Assembly (NCBI GenBank): GCA_963784415.1 | Contig: CAWARK010000011.1 | Location: forward strand, 1-64,000 | DNA: 64,000 nt | Direction: 5' to 3' | DNA from: UBA7672 sp963784415 | Lineage (GTDB): Bacteria; Pseudomonadota; Alphaproteobacteria; Caulobacterales; Hyphomonadaceae | Shown here: piece after piece, positions 42,874 through 50,005 of the stretch | How the letters are laid out: each line of letters begins with the position of its first letter | How positions within the stretch are numbered: the first letter of the stretch is position 1 | The notes under the pieces: generated by a model | What the model saw: the letters and a program-made list of their open reading frames with translations, nothing else | The model's database searches: none | What the model was told of the DNA's origin: nothing | Program-made: the position numbers and the translations under genes

Positions 42874-44034
42874 TTGCCGCTACGTGGCGCGACTATCCTT
42901 CAGGTCATCCCCCACCTCGCCGCCGGCGGGGCCGAACGCACCACCATCGAGGTGGCCGAGGCGCTGGTGGCGGCTGGCGCAACCGCGCTCGTGGTCAGCG
43001 CAGGCGGGCGGCTGGAGAAAGAGCTTGCCCGCGTTGGCGGCGAGCTGATCCGGCTCGAGACCGCGCCGACCAAGAACCCCGTGGAAATCCGCGCCAACGC
43101 CAACCGCATTGCGAAGCTGGTGACGGCCCGCAAGGTCAGCCTGATCCACGCCCGCTCGCGCGCGCCGGCCTGGAGCGCGCTGTGGGCGGCGCGGCAAACG
43201 AAAATCCCGTTCGTCACCACCTATCACGGCGTCTACAACGCCAAGGGCTCAGTGAAGCGGCTGTATAATTCGGTGATGGCGCGCGGAGCAAAAGTCATCG
43301 CCAATTCCGACTACACCGCGCGTCATATCGTGCAGGAACACCCCTGGGCCGCCGATCGGATCGTCACCATTCCTCGCGGTGTCGACATCGCAAAATTCTC
43401 GCTCGAAGCCGTCGCGCCTGCGCGGCGCGAGGCGCTGGCCGCAGCCTGGAAAATCGAGCTGGGCGTCGATCCCATCATTCTGTTGCCGGGCCGCCTCACC
43501 GGATGGAAAGGCCATCGCGAGGCGATCGCCGCGGCCGCCGCCCTGTATTCCGGCGGCGTTTCCAACTGGCGCATGGTGTTCGCCGGCGACCCGCAGGGGC
43601 GGGATGGCTATGTGGCGGAACTGAAACAGCTGATTGCCAGCAATGATCTTGACGGGCGCGTAACGATGGTGGGGCATTGCAGCGACATGCCAGCAGCCTT
43701 CGCTCTCTCGAATATCACCATCGCACCCTCCAACGAACCGGAGGCGTTCGGCCGCGTCGCCGCCGAAGCGGGCGCCATGGGCCTGCCCGCAGTCGGCTCC
43801 AGCATCGGCGCACAGGGCGAGATCATCGTGGACGGGGTCACCGGCCTGATCGTCCCGCCGTCCGACCCGGCCGCTCTATCCACAGCCATCGCCAAGCTGC
43901 TGGCCATGGGGCCCGAAGGCCGCAAGATCATGGGCCAGAAAGCAAAGGCGCGGGTTCTGGACCGGTTCACAACATCAGCGCTTCAGAAGGCGACGCTGTC
44001 GGTCTATGAGGGACTGTTAGGTCAGGTCCGATGA
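42874..44034 (+). CDS. Glycosyltransferase family 4
   Basis: A GT4 (GT-B fold) transferase of about 386 residues. ATILQVIPHLAAGGAERTTIEVAEAL and the acceptor region TTYHGVYNAKGSVKRLYNSVM stand at the N-terminal half. IILLPGRLTGWKGHREAI and the EX7E pattern EPEAFGRVAAEAGAMGLP carry the donor site. TTG at 42874 is the chosen start; a longer form from ATG at 42793 would overlap the divergent hydrolase start and is less likely. The ATGA overlap with the next GT9 gene suggests they act together on an envelope glycan such as lipopolysaccharide core. Confidence 0.85.
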   Translation: MPLRGATILQVIPHLAAGGAERTTIEVAEALVAAGATALVVSAGGRLEKELARVGGELIRLETAPTKNPVEIRANANRIAKLVTARKVSLIHARSRAPAWSALWAARQTKIPFVTTYHGVYNAKGSVKRLYNSVMARGAKVIANSDYTARHIVQEHPWAADRIVTIPRGVDIAKFSLEAVAPARREALAAAWKIELGVDPIILLPGRLTGWKGHREAIAAAAALYSGGVSNWRMVFAGDPQGRDGYVAELKQLIASNDLDGRVTMVGHCSDMPAAFALSNITIAPSNEPEAFGRVAAEAGAMGLPAVGSSIGAQGEIIVDGVTGLIVPPSDPAALSTAIAKLLAMGPEGRKIMGQKAKARVLDRFTTSALQKATLSVYEGLLGQVR

Positions 44035-45242
44035 GCGTTCCAGAATCCTTCGTCCCTCCCCCGAATCCCGGCGACACGTTGCGCCGGGTGCTTGTCATCA
44101 AGCTTGGCGCGATGGGTGATTTCATGCAGGCGCTCGGCGCCATGCGGGTCGTCCGCGCCACCCACCCGTCGGCGCGGATCACGCTGCTGACGACCGAACC
44201 CTTCGAAGCCTTCGCCAAGGCCTGCCCCTATTTCGATATCGTCGAGGCCGATGGCCGCCCGCGCGACATCAAGGGCCGCACCGACCTGATCCGCCGCCTG
44301 CGCGCCGCCAATTACGACATGGTCTATGACTTCCAGAACAATGACCGCACGGCGCAGTACTTCATCGGCCTTGCGGGCAAGAAGCCGCTCTGGTCGGGCG
44401 CGGCCAAGGGCGCCTCGCACCAGCATGTGAACTCGAACCGCGCCGAGATGCACAATTTCGACCGGCTGGCCGAACAGCTGGTCCATGCCGGTCTCGGGCC
44501 GAAGCCTCAGGGCGATCCCACGGGCTGGTTCATCGGACAGGACCTTGCCCCCAGCATTGACTGGGTGCGTCCGGCTTTCCGCGATCCGCCGCGTTTCCAG
44601 CCGGCCTTCTTTGGCCTCAACGGCCCCTATGTCCTGATTATCCCCGGCTCGTCGGCGGACCATCCGGAAAAGCGCTGGCCGGTGGACCGTTTCATCGGCC
44701 TGTCGGTCTGGTTCGCCAATGCCGGGATCACGCCCGTCATCATCGGCGGCAAGGACGAGGGCGATATCGGAGCGCAAATCAACCGCAAGGAAGCGCGGGC
44801 AAAAAACCTGGTCGGCCGGACCGACCTGTTCCAGTTGGCGACCCTGTCGGAACGCGCCCTCATGGCGATCGGTGGCGATACCGGTCCGATGCATCTTGCT
44901 GCGGCCGCCAGGACGCCCGGCGTCTGCCTGTTCGCCCAGGAATGGACGAACGAACTGGAAAAAGAGCTGCATACGGTGTGGCACCCCAAAACCCGTCTCG
45001 GCCGCGCGGCGCCCCGTGGCGGCCCGATGATGGTGCTCCACGCCGCCGCGCTGGACGCGATCGGCCTCGAAGACGTCAAACGGGCTGCTTTCGGCCTTGG
45101 CGTCCTGCCGGCCACAATGGCGCCCCCTATCCCGGCCGCCGCCCCCGAGCTGGACCCGACCCCGGTCGAGGCCCCGGCCGCGATCGTGGCGGAACCGCCG
45201 CAGGATTCGACTGCCGCCGTGGCGCAGGGCTCTGAATCTTGA
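44031..45242 (+). CDS. Glycosyltransferase family 9 (heptosyltransferase-like)
   Basis: A 403-residue GT9 protein. RRVLVIKLGAMGDFMQALGAMRVV is the family start and PGSSADHPEKRWPVDRFIGL plus IGGDTGPMHLAAAARTPGVCLF are the donor-site signatures. GT9 enzymes add heptose to the lipopolysaccharide inner core. The last 50 residues are proline- and alanine-rich and probably disordered. Its start overlaps the GT4 stop by four bases, so the two are translationally coupled. Confidence 0.87.
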   Translation: MSVPESFVPPPNPGDTLRRVLVIKLGAMGDFMQALGAMRVVRATHPSARITLLTTEPFEAFAKACPYFDIVEADGRPRDIKGRTDLIRRLRAANYDMVYDFQNNDRTAQYFIGLAGKKPLWSGAAKGASHQHVNSNRAEMHNFDRLAEQLVHAGLGPKPQGDPTGWFIGQDLAPSIDWVRPAFRDPPRFQPAFFGLNGPYVLIIPGSSADHPEKRWPVDRFIGLSVWFANAGITPVIIGGKDEGDIGAQINRKEARAKNLVGRTDLFQLATLSERALMAIGGDTGPMHLAAAARTPGVCLFAQEWTNELEKELHTVWHPKTRLGRAAPRGGPMMVLHAAALDAIGLEDVKRAAFGLGVLPATMAPPIPAAAPELDPTPVEAPAAIVAEPPQDSTAAVAQGSES

Positions 45243-45314
45243 ATATTTGACGGTTTGCGGGCATATTCCGCGCACCGGAAAACCTAATCCCGGAAGTCAC
45301 CAAGGAGATCTACC

Positions 45315-45854
45315 ATCGCCCAGCGTCCACAAGCGGCCCAGTCACCCAAGAAAGAGGGCCCGCAAATCAACGAGGACATCCGCGCGCCGCGCGTCCTCCT
45401 GATCGATGAAAAGGGCGAGAAGCAGGGCGAGATGCCGCTCGAAGCCGCGCTCGATGCGGCCAAGGAAGCTGGACTCGACCTCGTCATGGTCGCGCCGGAC
45501 AACGAGCCGCCGGTTGTGAAGATTTCCGACTACGGCAAGCAGCGTTTTGCCGAGCAGAAGAAGAAGGCCGAAGCGCGCAAGAAGCAGAAGTCGGCTGACC
45601 TCAAAGAGATCAAGCTGCGCCCGAACATCGACAAGCACGACTACGAAGTGAAGGGTCGCTCGATCCGTCGCTTCTTCGAGGAAGGCGACAAGGTGAAGAT
45701 CACCATGCGCTTCCGCGGTCGCGAGATGGCGCACCAGAACATCGGCATGGAATTGCTGATCAAGGTGAAGGCCGAATTCGCCGACGTCGCGAAGGTGGAA
45801 TCCGAGCCCCGGCTCGAAGGCCGCCAGATGGTGATGGTGCTGTCGCCGCGCTAA
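45315..45854 (+). CDS. infC: Translation initiation factor IF-3, apparent ATC start
   Basis: IF-3 binds the 30S subunit and checks the start codon. The 179-residue product reads from ATC at 45315: AQRPQAAQSPKKEGPQINEDIRAPRVLLID, then DLVMVAPDNEPPVVKISDYGKQRFAEQ, IKLRPNIDKHDYEVKGRSIRRF, KITMRFRGREMAH and MVMVLSPR. AAGGAG lies seven bases before the ATC, and no ATG or GTG occurs before the conserved QINEDIR. Non-standard starts (such as ATT) are known for infC and allow feedback by IF-3. The first in-frame ATG (45432) would delete the conserved N-terminus. Confidence 0.93.
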   Translation: MAQRPQAAQSPKKEGPQINEDIRAPRVLLIDEKGEKQGEMPLEAALDAAKEAGLDLVMVAPDNEPPVVKISDYGKQRFAEQKKKAEARKKQKSADLKEIKLRPNIDKHDYEVKGRSIRRFFEEGDKVKITMRFRGREMAHQNIGMELLIKVKAEFADVAKVESEPRLEGRQMVMVLSPR

Positions 45855-45940
45855 GCGGCCAGCATCGCTCGCGCGTCACATTTCCGGCGCTATAGTCTGG
45901 CTCGCTTGCATTTTGGCGTTGCGTTGCAGGGAGATCGTCC

Positions 45941-46654
45941 ATGGTGAAACTCGGTGTGTTTTCCATGGGCCGCCTTGCCGCGTTCGCCATCCTGCTTGCC
46001 GCGTGTTCCGGGCCAGATGCACCGGCGGTCGCCGGGCCGCCTGGCGGCGAGGCATCGTTGCAATCGCCGCCTTTCACCGAGCCGGAATTCCACGCGGCGC
46101 CGGGGCAGCCGACAACACCATCGGCGCCGCCAGCGTCTGCGGCGCAGGCCGATGCGATGCCGTTTGCGGCGATTGCCATGCAATTCGATCCGGGCAAGCA
46201 GCATCTGGTCTGGGTCATTCCGCCGGGCCTTCACGGCAAGGGTCCGTGGGATCTGCGCTCGGTCGTGAAGCATCTCGACGAGGTGAAGTTCGAGACGACA
46301 GTGCCGCTGCGCGCGGTGATTGCGCCAGGCGGCAGCCGGCCTGAATATCCGACTGGCTACGAGGTCGTCCGCCTGACCGATGACGGCACGTGGGCGCAGC
46401 GGACGGCCGAGATCGACAAGGTGATTGCCGGCCTGATCGCGCAATACGGTCGCGGCCAAGGCTCGCTCGAGATGACCAACGATCTCAAGCTTTCGGTCGA
46501 TCCGGCGTACAAGAAAACCTACTGCGTCGAGAACAAGCCCGCCGACCTCCGCTTCTACCTCGAGGAAGACGGCGTCGCCGATCTCGTCCGCCTCGATATC
46601 GCGGAAATGGCCGGTATCATTCAGGTCGCCGTGAAAAGCGCCTGCAACAGCTGA
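45941..46654 (+). CDS. Hypothetical lipoprotein
   Basis: A 237-residue exported protein with a lipoprotein signal, the lipidated Cys being in ILLAACSGPD. A proline- and alanine-rich spacer of about 50 residues leads to a domain with AIAMQFDPGKQHLVWVIPPGLHGKG, then RPEYPTGYEVVRLTDDGTW and a charged C-terminal part. I do not recognise the family. A second ATG at 45965 (MGRLAAFAI) may be the real start. It lies between infC and the I78 pair without clear linkage. Confidence 0.62.
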   Translation: MVKLGVFSMGRLAAFAILLAACSGPDAPAVAGPPGGEASLQSPPFTEPEFHAAPGQPTTPSAPPASAAQADAMPFAAIAMQFDPGKQHLVWVIPPGLHGKGPWDLRSVVKHLDEVKFETTVPLRAVIAPGGSRPEYPTGYEVVRLTDDGTWAQRTAEIDKVIAGLIAQYGRGQGSLEMTNDLKLSVDPAYKKTYCVENKPADLRFYLEEDGVADLVRLDIAEMAGIIQVAVKSACNS

Positions 46655-46717
46655 TCCTGCTCAACGCTAAATGCGCCGTAACTTGAACGCCGTTTGCGGC
46701 GCTCTACTCTCGTCCGC

Positions 46718-47053
46718 ATGAAACACGCAGCAATCGCCTTCCTCGCCGGGATCAGCCTCATGGCCTGTTCCCCCACCCCCACCGAACCGATGGCCCCGAC
46801 GCCGGGACCGGAAGCAGCAGCGCCCATGACGCCTGAAGCTCCGCCCGCTGTCACCCCGGCCGAAGACGCCTGCGGCGCGCTCACGCATCAGGCGCTGATC
46901 GGCAAGCCGATCACCGATCCGGGTGTTCCCGCCGAAGGACCGAACGTCCGCTACATCCGGCCGAACACGCAGGTCACGATGGATTTCCGGGCCGATCGCC
47001 TGAACATCGACATCGACGCGAACGAAACGATCACGGGCTTCCGCTGCACATGA
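46718..47053 (+). CDS. I78-family protease-inhibitor-like lipoprotein (copy 1)
   Basis: A 111-residue protein. The signal MKHAAIAFLAGISLMACSP has the lipidated Cys in LMAC, followed by a proline-rich linker. The I78 domain has DACGALTHQALIGKPITDPGVP, NVRYIRPNTQVTMDFRADRLNI and the closing ITGFRCT. I78 proteins resemble a metalloprotease inhibitor of Aspergillus and may block secreted peptidases. Its stop overlaps the next gene by four bases (ATGA), and that gene is a paralogue. Confidence 0.78.
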   Translation: MKHAAIAFLAGISLMACSPTPTEPMAPTPGPEAAAPMTPEAPPAVTPAEDACGALTHQALIGKPITDPGVPAEGPNVRYIRPNTQVTMDFRADRLNIDIDANETITGFRCT

Positions 47054-47355
47054 TCCGGCTGGGCGCCTCGCTTGCGGCGGCGGCAATGCTTGCCGCCTGC
47101 GCCTCGACCCCGTCAGCGCCTGCGGTTCCGGATGCGCCGAATGCTGCGATTCCCTCGTCGGCAAACGACACGTGTGGCGCCAGCATGTACGCCGAACTGA
47201 TCGGAAAATCGATCAATGGCCCGGGCGTCCCCGGCCCGAGCCGGTCCGTGCGCCACATCCTGCCCGACATGAAGGTGACGATGGACTACGCCGCCCAGCG
47301 CATGAACATCGAGGCCAACGGCGCGGGCGTGATCCAGAAGATCAATTGCGGCTGA
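47050..47355 (+). CDS. I78-family protease-inhibitor-like lipoprotein (copy 2)
   Basis: A 101-residue paralogue of the preceding gene. The signal is MIRLGASLAAAAMLAACAS with lipidation in LAAC. The domain repeats the same plan: DTCGASMYAELIGKSINGPGVP, SVRHILPDMKVTMDYAAQRMNI and VIQKINCG. The two Cys positions match copy 1. Overlapping stop and start (ATGA) make translation coupled. A hairpin at 47377-47404 may end the transcript. Confidence 0.78.
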   Translation: MIRLGASLAAAAMLAACASTPSAPAVPDAPNAAIPSSANDTCGASMYAELIGKSINGPGVPGPSRSVRHILPDMKVTMDYAAQRMNIEANGAGVIQKINCG

Positions 47356-47376
47356 GGCTTCGCGCCTGAACAGACA

Positions 47377-47404
47377 CGAAGGCCGCCGGAAATGGCGGCC
47401 TTCG
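47377..47404 (+). terminator. GC-rich hairpin after the I78 pair
   Basis: An 11-bp stem CGAAGGCCGCC (47377-47387) and GGCGGCCTTCG (47394-47404), loop GGAAAT. Only GTTT follows, so the T tract is weak. It likely ends the I78 transcript or acts on both strands. Confidence 0.65.
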
Positions 47405-47465
47405 CCGTTTGATCACGACGGGACGACCGGATACCCGTGAAGCGCTGAAACGGGGACCAGTCGCA

Positions 47466-48041
47466 ATGGATCGCGAGACAACGACCTACTTCGTCACTTT
47501 CGTGGTCGTCGCCCTGATCGTGGGCCTTCGGATCTGGCGCAGCTCGCGCGAACGCCGCCTGCGGGTCGAGCGCATGTGGATACGGCCCGCCATCATCTGC
47601 ACGATTCTCGGCTTTTCGATCTACAGCCAGCCCCTGCCCATGACGGTCCCGATCCTCGCGGCCCTTGCCTTGGCGACGCTGGTGGGCCTGGCCGTCGGCC
47701 TCTATCGCGGGCGCATGGTGAAGGTGTCGATCAATGTCGACACCCACATTCTTACCAGCAAGGCCTCGCCCTGGGGCACGCTGATCCTGCTTGGCCTGAT
47801 GGTGGTGCGCTTCGGCGCCCGCTTCGCCCTGCGGGAGTCGCATGACGTTGGGGGCATCCCGGTCAACGCCATCATCGATGGCCTGACGCTGTTCTATGCC
47901 GGAAATGTCGTCGGCATGCAGGTCGACGTCTGGATGCGGGCGCGGAAGCTTCTCGCCGACGCCATCGCCGCCAAGGCCGCCGGTAAGGCCGTTCCCCCCG
48001 AAGTGACCCAGGATCGAGGCGGCGAGACCGCGCACGGCTAG
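47466..48041 (+). CDS. DUF1453/CcdC-like membrane protein
   Basis: A 191-residue protein with about five hydrophobic segments, beginning TTYFVTFVVVALIVGLRIW. RERRLRVERMWIRPAIICTIL, GLYRGRMVKVSINVDTHILTSKASPWG and LLGLMVVRFGARFAL fit the CcdC/DUF1453 pattern. CcdC accompanies cytochrome c maturation genes in Bacillus, but here no such genes are present and the function is not known. The ATG at 47466 is preferred to one 19 codons upstream. Confidence 0.7.
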   Translation: MDRETTTYFVTFVVVALIVGLRIWRSSRERRLRVERMWIRPAIICTILGFSIYSQPLPMTVPILAALALATLVGLAVGLYRGRMVKVSINVDTHILTSKASPWGTLILLGLMVVRFGARFALRESHDVGGIPVNAIIDGLTLFYAGNVVGMQVDVWMRARKLLADAIAAKAAGKAVPPEVTQDRGGETAHG

Positions 48042-48045
48042 TCCC

Positions 48046-48073
48046 TTGCTTTTCCGGGACTCCCGCGTATAAA
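48046..48073 (+). promoter_or_regulatory. Promoter candidate for rpmI-rplT
   Basis: TTGCTT (48046-48051) and TATAAA (48068-48073) with a 16-base spacer form a sigma-70-like promoter about 120 bases before rpmI. The leader between it and rpmI could host ribosomal-protein autoregulation, as known for L20 in other bacteria. Confidence 0.55.
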
Positions 48074-48192
48074 CCGCCCCTTCCACAGGACCGGACAGGC
48101 TAATGGCATGCCTCCCGGGACCTTTTTCAGGCGTCGCGCCGTTGAATCCATTTGGATTTTTCGGGTCGGACTGTCGCCCACAGGAGACCGAA

Positions 48193-48399
48193 ATGCCGAA
48201 GATGAAGACCAAGCAGGCCGCTGCAAAGCGGTTCACCATGACAGCATCCGGCAAGCTCAAGCGTGGCGTTGCCGGCAAGCGTCACCGACTGATCAGCCAC
48301 AACTCGAAGTACATCCGCACCAACCGCGGCACCGTCGTGGTTTCGGAAGCGGATACGCCTCGCGTGAAGAAGCAGTTCCTGCCGAATGGCGTGAGCTGA
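48193..48399 (+). CDS. rpmI: 50S ribosomal protein L35
   Basis: The 68-residue L35 protein, starting MPKMKTKQAAAKRFTMTASGK and containing KRHRLISHNSKYIRTNRGT. AGGAGA lies six bases before the ATG. It is followed by rplT after about 50 bases. infC, which often precedes rpmI directly, lies 2.3 kb upstream with unrelated genes between. Confidence 0.97.
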   Translation: MPKMKTKQAAAKRFTMTASGKLKRGVAGKRHRLISHNSKYIRTNRGTVVVSEADTPRVKKQFLPNGVS

Positions 48400-48452
48400 G
48401 CTTCTCTCAATCGCGCTAGCGCGCACCCCCTGATCAGATAACGGAGTTTCCT

Positions 48453-48818
48453 ATGCCCCGCGCACGCGGCCGAGTTCCGGCCCACGCCCGTCACCGCAAG
48501 GTCATCAAAGCCGCCAAAGGCTTTTACGGCCGTCGCAAGAATACCTTCCGCACAGCCCAGGCCGCCGTCGTCAAAGCCGGCGTCAACGCCTACAAGGGCC
48601 GCAAGCAGAAGAAGCGCAATTTCCGCTCGCTCTGGATCCAGCGTATCAACGCCGCCGTCCGGATCGCCGATGACAAGCTGACATACTCGCGCTTCATCGA
48701 CGGCCTCACCAAGGCTGGCCTCGGCGTCGATCGCAAGATCATGGCCGACCTCGCCATGCACGAGCCGGCTGCGTTTAACGCCCTGGTGGAGAAGGCCCGG
48801 GCAGCGCTGGCGGCTTAA
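48453..48818 (+). CDS. rplT: 50S ribosomal protein L20
   Basis: The 121-residue L20 protein that initiates large-subunit assembly by binding 23S rRNA. It starts MPRARGRVPAHARHRKVIKAAKGFYGRRKN and contains LWIQRINAAVRIADDKLTYS. L20 is also a repressor of its own operon in several bacteria, by binding a leader that imitates rRNA. Full length and intact. pheS begins about 100 bases later. Confidence 0.97.
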   Translation: MPRARGRVPAHARHRKVIKAAKGFYGRRKNTFRTAQAAVVKAGVNAYKGRKQKKRNFRSLWIQRINAAVRIADDKLTYSRFIDGLTKAGLGVDRKIMADLAMHEPAAFNALVEKARAALAA

Positions 48819-48919
48819 TCGCCTCCAGCACTTATCTCCGAAGCTTTTCTCCGCTAGTTCCGAGCCGCTAAGTGCGGGGCGGACTTTGGCCCCGTGCGCT
48901 CTCAAATACGCACGAGGCC

Positions 48920-50005
48920 ATGATGGCGATCGACCAACAGGTATCCAGCATCGAGGCGGAGGCATCCTCCGCCATCGCCAGCGCGACCGATGAGGCCATG
49001 CTGGAATCGATCCGCGTGGGCGAGCTCGGCAAGAAGGGCCGCGTCTCGCTGCTGATGCGCGAGCTTGGCGGCATGAGCCCGGAGCAGCGCACGCTTGCCG
49101 GCCCCGCGCTCAACGGCCTCAAGGATCGCCTCACCGCCGCGATCTCCGCCCGCAAGGCCGATCTCGAAATGGCGGCCCTGAACGCGCGCCTCGAAGCCGA
49201 ACGCGAAGACCTGTCTCTGCCGCCGCGCTTCGAGCCGGTGGGCGCGCTGCATCCCGTGATGCAGGTGTTCGAGGAGCTTGCCGCGATCTTCGCCGACATG
49301 GGCTTTGCCGTCGCCGAAGGTCCGGACATCGAGGACGACTTCCACAACTTCACCGCGCTCAACTTCCCGCCCGGCCACCCGGCGCGCGAGATGCACGACA
49401 CGTTCTTCATGAAGCCCGCAGCCGACGGCACGCGGAAACTTCTGCGCACGCACACCTCGCCGATCCAGGTGCGCGCGATGCTGGCGAACAAGCCGCCGAT
49501 CCGCGTGATCGCGCCGGGCCGCGTCTATCGGAAAGACTGGGACGCGACGCACACGCCGATGTTCCACCAGATCGAAGGCCTCGTGATCGACGAGACGGTT
49601 CACATGGGCCACCTCAAGGCGTGCCTCACCGAAGCCTTCTCGCGCTTCTTCGAAGTGCCGACGACGGAATCGCGTTTCCGTCCGCACTTCTTCCCGTTCA
49701 CCGAACCGAGCGCCGAGATGGATATCCGCTGCGACCGTTCGGGCAGCGAGATCAAGATCGGCGAAGGCAATGACTGGCTCGAGATTCTCGGCTGCGGGAT
49801 GGTGCATCCCAACGTGCTGCGCTCGTGCGGTATCGATCCCGAAGTCTATCAGGGCTTCGCCTTCGGCCTCGGCGTCGATCGCCTCGCCATGCTGAAATAC
49901 GGCATGAACGACCTGCGCCCCTATTTCGAAGCCGACGTCGAGTGGATCAAACACTACGGCTTCAAGCCGTGGCTGCTGCCCACCGTCACTGGAGGTCTGT
50001 CGTGA
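48920..50005 (+). CDS. pheS: Phenylalanyl-tRNA synthetase alpha subunit
   Basis: The 361-residue catalytic alpha subunit, a class II synthetase. The N-terminal coiled coil (about residues 1-85) binds tRNA. Motif 2 lies at IRVIAPGRVYRKDWDATHTPMFHQIEG, and motif 3 at FAFGLGVDRLAMLKYG. LGCGMVHPNVLRSCG is also typical. CACGAGG precedes two adjacent ATG codons (48920, 48923). Its TGA overlaps the pheT GTG start (GTGA), giving coupled translation. Intact, unlike pheT. Confidence 0.95.
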   Translation: MMAIDQQVSSIEAEASSAIASATDEAMLESIRVGELGKKGRVSLLMRELGGMSPEQRTLAGPALNGLKDRLTAAISARKADLEMAALNARLEAEREDLSLPPRFEPVGALHPVMQVFEELAAIFADMGFAVAEGPDIEDDFHNFTALNFPPGHPAREMHDTFFMKPAADGTRKLLRTHTSPIQVRAMLANKPPIRVIAPGRVYRKDWDATHTPMFHQIEGLVIDETVHMGHLKACLTEAFSRFFEVPTTESRFRPHFFPFTEPSAEMDIRCDRSGSEIKIGEGNDWLEILGCGMVHPNVLRSCGIDPEVYQGFAFGLGVDRLAMLKYGMNDLRPYFEADVEWIKHYGFKPWLLPTVTGGLS

